NCBI GenBank assembly: GCA_017893485.1 | Contig: CM030359.1 | Span: forward strand, 30,198,430 to 30,262,429 | Reading direction: 5' to 3' | Origin: Hemerocallis citrina | Lineage: Eukaryota; Streptophyta; Magnoliopsida; Asparagales; Asphodelaceae | Length of the DNA: 64,000 nt | Part shown: positions 23,630 to 33,828 of the stretch, piece by piece | How the letters are laid out: each line of letters opens with the position of its first letter | Position numbering within the stretch: position 1 is the first letter of the stretch | Position numbers and translations under genes: made by a program | Notes under the pieces: model-generated | What the model saw: only the letters and a program-made list of their open reading frames with translations | What the model was told of the DNA's origin: nothing | The model's database searches: none

Positions 23630-23804
23630 TTGTTTAGTATTTTAACTTACAAATCAGTAAAATGTTTTTCTGTTTATTTTATTTTATTTCTTCTTTTTCT
23701 TTTCTAACATTTTCTTTTAGTTTACTTTCTGCACAAACAGACTCTGACCAGTCGACTGTCCCAAGGACCAGTCGACTGTACAGCGAAGAATTCCAAAAGC
23801 AACA

Positions 23805-25576
23805 ATGGGCGAAAGAATATTGAATCGAGTACCAATGCAAGACAAATTCATTCCAAAGAATATTGAGCAACCTCTTGCATAGCTTTTCAACCCAAAGTCA
23901 CAGGGAATATGCATCTATCTCCTCAATTGCTCAGCATGGTGCCCCACTTCTTTGGCAGAACAGACGAAGATCCGCATCTACATCTACAAGATTTCTTTGA
24001 TCTTTGCAGGACACAAAGCATCCAAGGGCTTACCCCCGAACAAATCAGGTTAATCTTGTTTCCATTTTCATTAAAACTTAATACTAAATTGTGGTATAAT
24101 TCTTTGGAACCAGGATCAATTCAATCATGGGAGCAATTGGCAACAAAATTTTTGAAGGAGTTCTTTCCAGCCCAGAAAACCAGACAACTAAAAAGGGAAA
24201 TTCTACTTTTCCAACAAAAAGATGGCGATTTGTTTTTCGAGGCATGGAAGGACTTTAAAAACAAGATTTTCAAGTGTCCTACGCATAACATACCTAAGGA
24301 TGACCACGTACAATCATTTTATGAGGGTTTAAATGACGCTAACAAAGCAATTGTAGATGCAGGTTGCAATGGAATGTTGATGAGGAAGAGTGCTGAGGAG
24401 GCCATAGAGTTATTTGAAGAACTCAGCGAGAACTCACAACAATTCTCCACAAGGAGGGGTCTTTTGAGAAAACAGGGAGTTTACGAAATTTCTTATAATA
24501 ATAACATGCAATTAGAAATGGAAACCATGAACAAAAAGATTGATATGCTTGTAAATTCAACGTTGGGTGGCGTAAAAAACCAACCAAAAGAAATTTGTGC
24601 AAATTGTTTTCATTCTAATCATACAACTAATTCATGTCCCATGTTTTCTTTCGCAGATCAGGAGCACACAAACTACGAAGAACAGGGAATGTACCCGCCC
24701 CAGAACAATTTTTTTTTAAACACGTATAACCCAGGGTGGCAAAACCATCAAGGCAATCAATTCACACCAGGGCATACGCAGCAATTCCAGGGTGGGAATG
24801 GGTATGATAGGCCAGAACAAGAAAAGAATAAGTTGGATTTCGAAACCACCATTCTTCAACTACTCCAACAGCAACAGCAAACAAGCGATCAACAAGGACA
24901 GGCCATTCAAAAATTGGAATTTCAAATTGGTCAAATTGCTACGGAGTTAAGTGAAAGAAAGGCAGGAGAATTTCCATCACAAACCATACCTAACCCTAGA
25001 GGACAAGAACAGCTCCAATCAAGGACAACACTAGAGGAAGAGATTGAGTTTAAAACGTTTGATGCACCACAATTTCCACACGATGATCATGAATGTTATA
25101 ATGTTGATGTGGTTCAGGAAATTTGTGACCAAACATTTCAGGAAAATAGTGTTGATCTAGTAAAAGAAGCAATTACACACCCTCTAACATTATCTCATGT
25201 TGAACAGGAATATGATGATCTGAGGATTGCAGAGACAGTACATCACCTTGAAACTCCAGAGTCATATTCAGGTAAGCTTGCACCTGCATTTGAAAATTTG
25301 TTATCTGATAACACTTGTGTTTTCCAGGATAAGTCGACTGATGAAGAGGACAAGTCGACTGGTGAATGGAATAAGTCGACTGCTACCAGGCAACCAGATG
25401 AGGAGCTGAAGCCAATACATGAATATTTGGGGGACAACCAGACATCACCTGTGACAGTTGCTACAAATTTTAGGATGCAGAAAGAGGAGAGGCTGCAGGG
25501 AGTCTTTCAAAAGCACAACGGTGCATTAAGATGGACCATTGCTGATAAGCTGATGTCAAGATGGTACGGTCCATAA
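23805..25576 (+). pseudogene. Athila-1 gag fused to a pol remnant
   Basis: A short start (MGERILNRVPMQDK at 23805) stops at 23880; the main 555-codon ORF begins at 23909 in another frame. So either one frameshift separates the true start or translation begins at 23909. The retrotransposon gag domain spans about residues 15-150 (LRLFPFSLKLNTKLWYNSL-like block, WEQLATKFLKEFFP, EAWKDFKNKIFKCP). A CANCFHSNHTTNSCP knuckle-like motif lies near residues 230-245, then a Gln-rich part. Three KST repeats seven codons apart (about 25330-25382) follow. The last 45 residues hold VFQKHNGALRWTIAD (pol start) joined directly to KLMSRWYGP (integrase end): the deletion point. Confidence 0.88.
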
Positions 25577-27083
25577 ATTGTTGCAAAGGTTTCCCCCACA
25601 TGGAGCGTTAGCGAAAAATCAAATGTTCAAGGTGAATGGGCATAGGGGGAAACCTTATAATAAGATGAGTTGTGAGCCGCGATCCATTCAATACATAGCA
25701 CAAACTCATCAAGTCTAGCTGAAGACAAGAAACGCAGCGCTTATTGGGAGGCAACCCAATTCTTCAGGGGAGTACTTACACTCTCTCTTTATTCATTTTT
25801 TTTATCATTTCTTTATTTCTTTTATTCCATTTAGATTTGATTTATCTTTTAGTTTATTTTATTTTTTAGATTTTATCTTGTAGGATTGCAGAAAATTTGA
25901 AGTCGCCGGGGCGGAGCTGTTTTGAACACATGCATTGACGGCTGTTTTTGAGCAATTTGGAGTCATAATCTGGAAAAGTGATTCAAAGAGAACTTGTAGC
26001 CTATCTTCTTAGCTTTCCAGCAAAAAAAAAAAATTCAGCCCATTTGGACATCTACAGCTCCAGATATCGCCAAAATACCGAATGCTGCGCGTGCAGAAAT
26101 TTAAGGACGAATCAGGGGAGAATTTTCTGAACTTTTGCATTCTTTTTGTTTTTGTTTTTCCTTTCCCATTGAGGACAATGTGATATTTAAGTTTGGGGGG
26201 GAAGGTTTACAAATTTATTATTATTATTATTATTATTTTTAGAAAAGAAAAACAAAAATTTAAAAGGATTTAAATTAATCTCACCATTACACTTTTGAAT
26301 TCTTCATTTAGATAAGCATTGAAATAATTTTTTTTTGGATAAACAATTTCTTATAAAGTAAGAGAAAGTATACTTATTTACTTTAGGATTATTGAGTTTC
26401 ATAATTCCTTACAAAATTGTATGAGTCATGCGATTATACATAAAAGACAAATGTGATGTTTTTGCTGGTGATTATTCCCTTTGATCTAGTCCTAAACAGA
26501 GTTTAAGTAAATAGAGTAATAAAAAAATAAAAAAAAATAAAAAAAATAATGAATAAAGTCAATCTACTCCAATGTTTTGAGTTGCTTAGTAACTAGGGGT
26601 GTTCATCACCAATGTTTACTTTTACGTCAAACGACAACTTGAAATATGAGTATGTAAAGCACTTTAAAGTTTGTGACTTGTTGAGTAACCGGGTGGATTC
26701 ATCACAAATGTTTTGCATTCGCGTCAAAAGGCAAGTGACAACTTAGAGAAAAGACTTTCAAAAAAAAAAAAAAAACCTCTAGTTTGCTACTCGGTTTGTA
26801 GTAGAGAAAATGGATGATCACAGATTGAGTTGTTACATACTATAACTATATTAATTGCATGACAAATATGATTGGGTTTGGGAATTATGACTAAATAATT
26901 GCACTGGAGAAAGTGGGTATGCTTGTTTTTACTTTATTTGTAATTGTTTATATTTTAAATTCAATTTTGATGCTTGCATAATGAGAATTCTTGGTGTGAT
27001 GGGTTGAGTCTACTATTATTTTCCCTTGTTCATGATTCTACTTTTTGCTTGAGGACAAGCAAAAGCTTAAGTTTGGGGGTATT
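25577..27083 (+). other. Athila-1 integrase tail remnant and 3' non-coding region
   Basis: Just after the stop at 25576 the sequence still resembles the end of Athila integrase in shifted frames (AAGGTTTCCCCCACATGGAGCG; TTCAAGGTGAATGGGCA). No env-like ORF is seen. Internal CATTGAGGACAATGTG and AAGTTTGGGGGGG (about 26170-26204) and the terminal CTTAAGTTTGGGGG (27066-27079) are polypurine-like tracts; the latter primes plus-strand synthesis at the LTR. A (ATT)n tract lies at about 26216-26236. Confidence 0.75.
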
Positions 27084-28777
27084 TGATGAGTCTAATTTTT
27101 ATACAAATATTTGTATTCAATAACCCATTAAAAGTGCTTGTTTTCAACTATAAATCGTCTTGTTTCTCTAAGATTTCAATTATTTATTTATTTATGAAGA
27201 AATAAGATTTTTTATGCAAAAAGTGATTTTTAATTTTTATAAGGGTGTAAAAGGAAAAAAATAAATTTAAATGGATTTGGATAAGGCAAAAACATAAAAA
27301 TCTGTTATTTTAAGTTTATCTAATTTTAAATATTTAATTCTGATTTTTGTGTTTGCAGATAAATCCTAATCTACAAGTGAGATGATACATCCTAATCGTG
27401 TTACACATCCATATCTACTTCCATAAATAAACAAGGCAGCGAATATACAAGGGAACCGGCCAGCAAATACAAAAAGAAACAAAAGAAGCCAGCGAACGAA
27501 CAAAAAGAAACAGAGAGAGAGAAACCATTAAACAAAACCATAAAAATCTCTCTGTTTCTCTGTTTCGGATTAAAGCAAAAGAAGCAGCAGGCGGACGAAC
27601 ACGTGGCGACGTGCCAGATGCAGACAAGGTCCTGTGCTGACGTGGCGTGCGTGCTGACTGGCATCACGTGAGCGACGTGACTGGGCTTCGAGTTCCGCGC
27701 GCGCTGACTGGCCTCGTGCGGCCGGCTTCACTTCAATCCGTGTGCAGCAGACAGCAGCGATCTGACTGGCTTTTCTTCTTCGGTTTGGTTCAGCGCAGAC
27801 TTCAGGGAAGCATTAGGTTCTTTTGAGATAGAGAGGGGTTTGCAATTAATTCTTTATTCTTTTTCTTCTCTCTCTAATTTTGTAATGCAATCCTTGAACA
27901 AATTTATTAATATTATTATTATGAATATGTGGAACTAATTTCATAGTTGGGCTGATTGAAACCATAGTCATGTAATATTATATTCTTCTGAATGCTACTC
28001 TATTATTTATTGATTAAACCTGATTATATTGGTATAGATTTATAATATGAATCAAACTTGTTCAGAAGTTCTAAGAGCAGTCGACTGAGAGTGACAGCAA
28101 GTCGACTGCCATACAGAACCTGAGTTTATCAAGTTTGTGTAGTATAGATCTGAATCTGTTATATGAGCATATTGAGACGACCCGTATCTCGTGCTCATAA
28201 CTTGTAACAAGGGAATCTCTAGGGGTTCTTGGTTTAATTAACTTGAAGGATCTAGATCTGATACCAATTTCTAGAACTTCAAGTGTTTGTTCGTTTCCAT
28301 TGTTCCTATGCTTTCTTTAAGTGCAACTTAGTAGATACCATGCTAAATACTTAAGGAAAGAAACGAATTAGAGTAGATATCATGCCTAATTCTTGGCCTA
28401 GGGAAACATCACTTTAAGGAGTAGATACCATGCCCTTAGAGGAACAAACATGAGTGATTAGAGTAGTAGGTTACTTAGCATTATTGACTACAGGTGGAAA
28501 TCAAAGCCCAACTACTTTAATAGATATTTGTGACTCAAATTGTGATGCGACTTAATTTAGACTTTTATCTTTTTATTTCTTTTCAATTAGACTTTTAAAA
28601 CAAAACTCTATGATTTGCATTTTCTTTTCTTTTATTGATTAGTAAGTTAATTTCTACAATCTCTGTGGGATCGACCCTTGCTTATTGCTACGCTTCTATA
28701 AACGATTCGTACACTTGCGAGGTTTTTAATTTGTGTCTAGTTTTATCTATTTAATTAGGTATCTAGATTCCACAACA
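27084..28777 (+). repeat. Athila-1 3' LTR, complete
   Basis: A 1694-bp sequence starting TGATGAGTCTAATTTTT right after the polypurine tract and ending ATTCCACAACA. It is the intact partner used to define the truncation of the 5' LTR. AGTCGACTG motifs recur near 28079 and 28100. Confidence 0.93.
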
Positions 28778-29211
28778 CACTCTGGAATAGGAAGTGGTTG
28801 AAGAAATCCAGTGGTTCTCTGATGCTCTGCCTTAACCTGCTGACAGACCAAACACTAAGAAACAAACTGAGCAACAGCCCTCTTCATACCATGCCACCAG
28901 AAATGAAGCTTCAAATCCTGATACATCTTAGTACCACCGGGATGGATAGAATACGAAGACTAATGAGCTTCTTTAAGAAACCTCTAACGAACTTCACCTT
29001 TAGGGACACATAACCAGGAACCAAAACGAAGCGAACCATCTGCATGAATAACCATGTCCGTCCTGGACCCAGACTCAACCTCAGCTCGAAATTTCTGCAA
29101 CAGCGCATCACTAGCCTGTGCCTCTTTAATCTGCTCAACAAGAAAGGACTGCAGCTGGTGCACCAAACAACTCCGACCAGAACTCGGCAACGCAACACCC
29201 AAATCCAACAT
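28778..29211 (-). pseudogene. Gypsy-1 integrase N-terminal part
   Basis: The minus strand encodes DLGVALPSSGRSCLVHQLQS, a DALLQKFRAEVESGSRTD-like segment, LRFGSWLCVPKGEVR, the zinc-binding H/H/C/C region (YSIHPGG-like, then QCLVCQQVKAEHQ-like in another frame) and ends at PIPE where Athila-1 inserted. Frame changes occur near 28985. The catalytic D,D,E core is absent because of the deletion next to Athila-1. Confidence 0.83.
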
Positions 29212-29221
29212 CCTTATCTGC

Positions 29222-29757
29222 TCAATAGATTTCTCTGCTGAGTAAGAAACATAACTCCTGTCTCCTGCTCAAAGCATCAGGCACCAAGTTTACTTTACCA
29301 GAATGGTATTGCAAACTGATGTCATAATCGGCCATAAGTTCCAACCAACGCCTTTGCCTCATGTTCAACTCCTTCTGGGTGAAGATGTACTTGAGACTTT
29401 TGTGGTCTGTAAAGATCTCCACTTGGTCTCCAAGTAAATAATGTCTCCACAGTTTCAGAGCAAAGATCACTACCGCTAACTCCAAGTCATGAGTAGGATA
29501 GTTCTTCTCATGCAACCTCAACTGCCTCGATGCATACGCAACAACACGGCCTTTCTGCATAAGAACTGCTCCAAGATCCTTACCAGAGCTTCACAGTGAA
29601 CTACAAATCTGCCTGAACCATCTGGAATAGTCAACACAGGCGCTAATGTCAATCTGTTCTTCAACTCAACAAAAGCCTTATTGCACTCATCAGACCAACA
29701 AAACTTCTGATCCTTCCCAGTCAATTTAGTCAAAGGCCCTGCTATCTTCGAAAAATC
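29222..29757 (-). pseudogene. Gypsy-1 RNase H domain
   Basis: Minus-strand motifs are [35 protein letters not shown], then [58 protein letters not shown] and [18 protein letters not shown], ending at VPDALSRR. This is a normal gypsy RNase H that degrades the RNA strand of the RNA-DNA hybrid. A frameshift near 29540 breaks it, and a TAG at the RT boundary (29757-29759 region, KFV*DFSKIA) is shared with Gypsy-2. Confidence 0.88.
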
Positions 29758-30386
29758 CTAAACAAACTTCCGATAATAGCCAGCTAAACCAAGAAAACTC
29801 CTGAATTTTGAAACTGACTTGGGAATAGGCCAATCCTTCATAGCCTCAATCTTGGCAGGATCCACCGAAATACCATCGCCAGAAACAAAGTGCCCCAAGA
29901 AAGAAATCTGGTTGAGCCAAAACTCACACTTGCTAAGTTTTCTATAAAGCTGATTCTCTCTCAAAGTCTGCAGAACCACTCTAAGATGCTCAGCATTATC
30001 TTCCGATTCCGAGAGTACACCAAAATATCATCAATAAAGACCACCACTAATCTGTCCAAGAACTGAGAGAAGACCCGGTTCATAAGACTCATGAATATTG
30101 CTGGCGCGTTCGTGACCCAGAACGGCATCACAAGATACTCATAGTGCCCGTATCTAGTCCTAAAAGCAGTCTTCTGTATATCTGCAGCCCTCACCTTGAC
30201 TTGGTGATACCTAGAACGAAGATCCAACTTCGAGAAAACAGCAGCCCCACTCAACTGATCAAACAAATCATCGATCCTGGGCAATGAATACCGATTCTTT
30301 ACAGTAACTCTGTTCAGTTCTCGATAATCCATGCACAGACGATGACTACCATCCTTCTTGTCAACAAAAGGACTGGAGCACCCCAA
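29758..30386 (-). pseudogene. Gypsy-1 reverse transcriptase
   Basis: Order on the minus strand: [47 protein letters not shown] (first catalytic Asp), [20 protein letters not shown], and [11 protein letters not shown] (catalytic Asp pair), then [15 protein letters not shown] and [12 protein letters not shown]. The Trp in PFWVTNA replaces the usual Gly. A frameshift near 29980 separates the fingers/palm from the thumb. Confidence 0.9.
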
Positions 30387-31032
30387 GGTGAAACACTAGG
30401 TCTGATGAAACCCAAATCAAGCAACTGCCGAATCTGCACCTTAAGCTCTGCCGGCTCAGCCGGTGCCATCCTGTAGGGACTCTTCGATATCGGCTCTGTT
30501 CCAGGCTGAACATCAATACTGAATTCCAGTTCCCTATCAGGGGGTAAGTCAGGCAACTCATCTGGAAAAACATCCAAGAAATTCCGAACTACTAGAGGTG
30601 CAGCCTCACAGCCTGAGTGCAATTCTATCGCACAATCCATCGGTTCAACTGCAGTATTTGCTCGACCAAGAGAAGACTCTCTGGCATGGAACTCAAATTC
30701 TGCCCGATCTGAAATTCTGAAGACAACTTTCTTGGCACGGCAATCAATAACGGCATAGGCTTCACCCAACCAATCCATACCCAGAATAACGCCGAATCCT
30801 GAATTTCCAATTATAATCAGGTTGGCTTTGAAATCTGCGTCTCCAATAACCACGAGACATTGCCTGTCATGGGAACAACTGACAACTCCACCACCTGTCA
30901 CAATGTTCCATGCCTCTGACATGTTGCTGCATTCTAACTAATGGCGAGCGACAAATCGAGAGAAGACAAAAGAATGGGTTGCCCCAGAATCAAAAAGAAC
31001 ATAGGCAGGAAAAGAGCAAACAAGGATGATAC
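30387..31032 (-). pseudogene. Gypsy-1 protease and PR-RT linker
   Basis: Exon 4 of the proposed gene model begins GTATCATCC at 31032. The aspartic protease active site DSGATHSF is read on the minus strand near 30990. Next come AWNIVTGGGVV, VILGMDWLGEAYAVIDCRAK (typical flap and hydrophobic Gly motif), a linker and FLDVFPDELPDLPPDRELEF, which leads into RT. A frameshift lies near 30950. The protease would cut the Gag-Pol polyprotein. Confidence 0.87.
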
Positions 31033-31179
31033 CTAAAAGGAATCAAAGACAAGGAGAAAGCATAGAAGATCAAGGGTGAGGGGAAAAAATAATGCAGGAA
31101 AATAACAAAAGGAAGCAAAGCAAGACTAAAGGAAATAGACAAAAGGAACAAAACAACAGAACAACAAAACAAGATATAC
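31033..31179 (-). other. Putative gag-pro intron, Gypsy-1
   Basis: Donor GCGG|GTATATC and acceptor CCTTTTAG|GTATC bound 147 T-rich bases. Removing them joins gag GVVAG to the protease stretch IILVCSFPAYVLFDSG in frame (codon split G|GT). The same position in Gypsy-2 (50615-50748) behaves the same way with unrelated intron sequence. Without splicing, gag runs on into a hydrophobic nonsense tail that stops at 31070. Confidence 0.72.
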
Positions 31180-31813
31180 CCGCCACAACTCCTTCAGCGG
31201 TCTCAGCATTTGCAGTAGTCAAGTTGAAAGCTTGACCTCTCCTCGGAACAGCAGTCCTCTGACCGACAATCTGGCGTTGAGGAGGAAGCGGTGGCCTAAC
31301 TGGACCACAAGCTGAAGCTGTCTGCTGAACAGAACTCCTGGCTGGAAGAGCCAACTGCTGCAGCGGCTGTGGATAATCTCGCACTGTATGATCAGTAGAG
31401 CCACACCTAAAGCATCGGCGAGAGGCACAGAAACAGTTCTTGCGCTCATGCCCAGACACCTGGTAGAAGTCGCAAAAACCACCCCTCCGGAACCCAGCAG
31501 AAGGGTACGGAGCTGCCCTGACCGGATGGGTTAAGACAGGCCTCCGAACAGGACCACCAGAAGACCTAGCAGCAAAATGCGAAATAGTCCGCAGAGAAGG
31601 AACCAAACCACCACGAGCCTGCTCCTGAGCTCGAGCTGCCTCAAGAGCTTCAGCATAAGTACGCAGACGAAGAGAGACCAGATGCCTCTTGATATCCTGC
31701 TCAAGCCCATTTGTGAATCTACGAGCCCTATCCTCTTCGGTTGCCACAAGAACGGTAGCGAAGCGGCTAAGCCTAGTAAACTCAGCTGCGTACTCATTCA
31801 CAGACCTGGAGCC
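31180..31813 (-). pseudogene. Gypsy-1 gag, C-terminal exon with zinc knuckle
   Basis: The exon starts GGCTCCAGG (31813) and encodes GSRSVNEYAAEFTRLSRFA, the end of the gag helical domain, then a Pro/Arg-rich linker, CDFYQVSGHERKNC and a zinc knuckle CFRCGSTDHTVRDY in which the final Cys is Tyr. It ends in the acidic TANAETAEGVVAG at the proposed donor. The knuckle would bind element RNA for packaging; the missing Cys suggests decay. Confidence 0.85.
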
Positions 31814-31890
31814 CTGTTGCAAGAAAGTCCATGTTACAACATTGCATAAACAATTATGTAACAATTCTCAAAATAGAATGATGACTTAAC
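31814..31890 (-). other. Putative intron inside gag, Gypsy-1
   Basis: Donor TAG|GTTAAG and acceptor TTGCAACAG|GGC bound 77 AT-rich bases between gag codons FLALK and GSRSVNEY. The split codon position is Gln in the gypsy family (LKQGS); here CAG has become TAG at the exon edge. Gypsy-2 has an 87-bp insertion at exactly the same point (51397-51483). Confidence 0.62.
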
Positions 31891-32273
31891 CTATTTTAGG
31901 GCCAGGAATTTGTTGTTCCATCTCAACTCGAGTACTATTAGGGAAGAACTTCTCCAAGAATCCCCGAGTAAAAGTAGCCCAAGCAATAGGCCTCTCAAGA
32001 CGCTCAGACTCAGCCATCCACCATATATGAGCCAAATCCACCAGCTAGATAGAAACAACGTCCACCGATCAGCATCGGCAACACGAGCCGCCAACAACAA
32101 GCGCTCAGTCCGGATCAACCACTGTTCAGCCTCCAAGTGCGTCTGAGTGTCGAAAAAATGGTCGGGATGCAGCCTCATAAAATCTGTAACTGTCCCTGGG
32201 CGAGGCGGAAGATTTGCCTGCACAGGCACAACAGGAGGCAGAACCCGGGCAGCTTCCAGAGCAGCCATCAAAA
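31891..32273 (-). pseudogene. Gypsy-1 gag, middle exon part
   Basis: The minus strand from 32273 encodes LMAALEAARVLPPVVPVQAN, FMRLHPDHFFDTQTHLEAEQ and WLIRTERLLLAARVADADRW, the standard chromovirus gag core. A frameshift near 32060 disrupts the following helix and is reversed before FLALK. The upstream end is the Copia-2 insertion point; the true start is at 40923. Confidence 0.87.
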
Positions 32274-33828
32274 TGAAGGGTTTCGAGCACATAAACGCAG
32301 CGGAATAAGCGTGAAAAATAAATAAAAATCGAAACCCTCCGCAGGATCCATGCGAAAACACAAGATTTAATTCGGAGATTAAGAATAAATACCTTAAGAA
32401 GCTTTAACAATTTAATAAGGGAGAATTAAAGAGGTCCAAGCTTCTTGAATCACCACGCATCCCGCTCTCGCAATCTACGCTCTACCGGTATCCACACGAA
32501 CGCTTGATCTTTGAAGGAGCGATGTACTAGCATCCGAAAACCAACTTCTCTCTATCTCCATCTTCATCTCTCAAACGGCTAGGATTTTTCTCTTGAACCT
32601 CTGACCCTAATTTTGAGAGTTTAAGATGTTTATATAGAGAGAAAAATCTGTTTTCTAAAGCCCAATCCCATTGGGCTTTTATTAAAATTAGAATTCTTAA
32701 TTAAATAATTAATTAAGTCAAACTTAATTAATATTCTAATATAATTCTAATTCTAATAATTAGTAAATTTGAAATTCTATTTAATTAATTAATTAAGTCT
32801 CACTTAATTAATATTATAAATAAAATCGAATTACTATTTAATTTAAATTCATAATTTAAATTAAATCTCCTTCAAGCGTTCTTGTGTGTGACCCTGTAGG
32901 TTATTATTACGTTGGCAATAATTTTATTATTCAATAAAATTATAAACAATGAGCGGCATCTAGTAATACATCATTGCTACCCAAGTAATAATAATAAATC
33001 GGTGATTCGATTAAACCTTTCGTGACTAATGTTCCATGTAATATAATCCTTTTAACCTTGATATTATAGATTAAACTTGAGGCATGGTTTGTATCATCCT
33101 CTTCATAATTTAATCTTTATTTTCTTGATTGATGAGTAGACTATTCAAACAAATCAATATTTGAGCATGGCCATGCATTTCATAGTCTCACTCAAACAAG
33201 AGGCCAATAATATCACTCCTATAAATAGGAGGGTTAAATCCCATCTAGATCATTCATATCTCTCACATGATTCATAATATACCCAACAACCATCTTTATC
33301 ATTACCCGGTTAAAGATAACTTTTGATGAAATCAAAGTATATTAATTCTCATGTAGAACTATAATAATTTCAGGTCTAAGGATCATTACACCATTATCAC
33401 TGTGAGATTTCTTATGACAATATTTATAATCTTCCATGTAGAATCTCACGGTGGGTCAGTCAAGTACACTGTACTCTTACATGTACCTATGCATTGACTT
33501 TAGCATCTCTATACTAATGACCAATGAGATATGGTCATCAGTCAATCAACATACTAGTCTCGATGTATTATTATTGTCCTTATAATAATAATACTCGACT
33601 AGGGACATTTAAGAATATGATACTCTTAACATATATAATCTCATGTTCAAATCTCATATTTGAATCTATATAATTTGTATCATATTCTAAGGACATTTAT
33701 TATGCTAACATTTATAACGCAGTAAATAAAGACATAATAAACTTATATTTTAATAATCACTAAAACATAATGACATAATAGCGTTTCTAAATCTCTAATG
33801 TATTGTCTCTAGGGCACCTACACTAACA
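32274..33828 (-). repeat. Copia-2 3' LTR
   Basis: On the minus strand it starts TGTTAGTGTAGGTGCCCTAG at 33828 and ends CTCGAAACCCTTCA at 32274; 1555 bp. It directly follows the polypurine tract CAAGTGGGAGAT. Confidence 0.95.

Larger units (their letters stand above)
22411..28777 (+). mobile_element. Athila-1: non-autonomous Athila deletion derivative
   Basis: A plus-strand element with a 5'-truncated 5' LTR, an Athila-type primer site, gag, a very short pol remnant, a long non-coding 3' region with AAGTTTGGGGG-type tracts, and a complete 3' LTR (27084-28777). The RT, RNase H, most of integrase and any env-like ORF are absent. LTRs differ at about nine places over 1.2 kb by eye, so insertion was recent. 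It inserted in the Gypsy-1 integrase just after the codons for PIPE. Confidence 0.92.
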
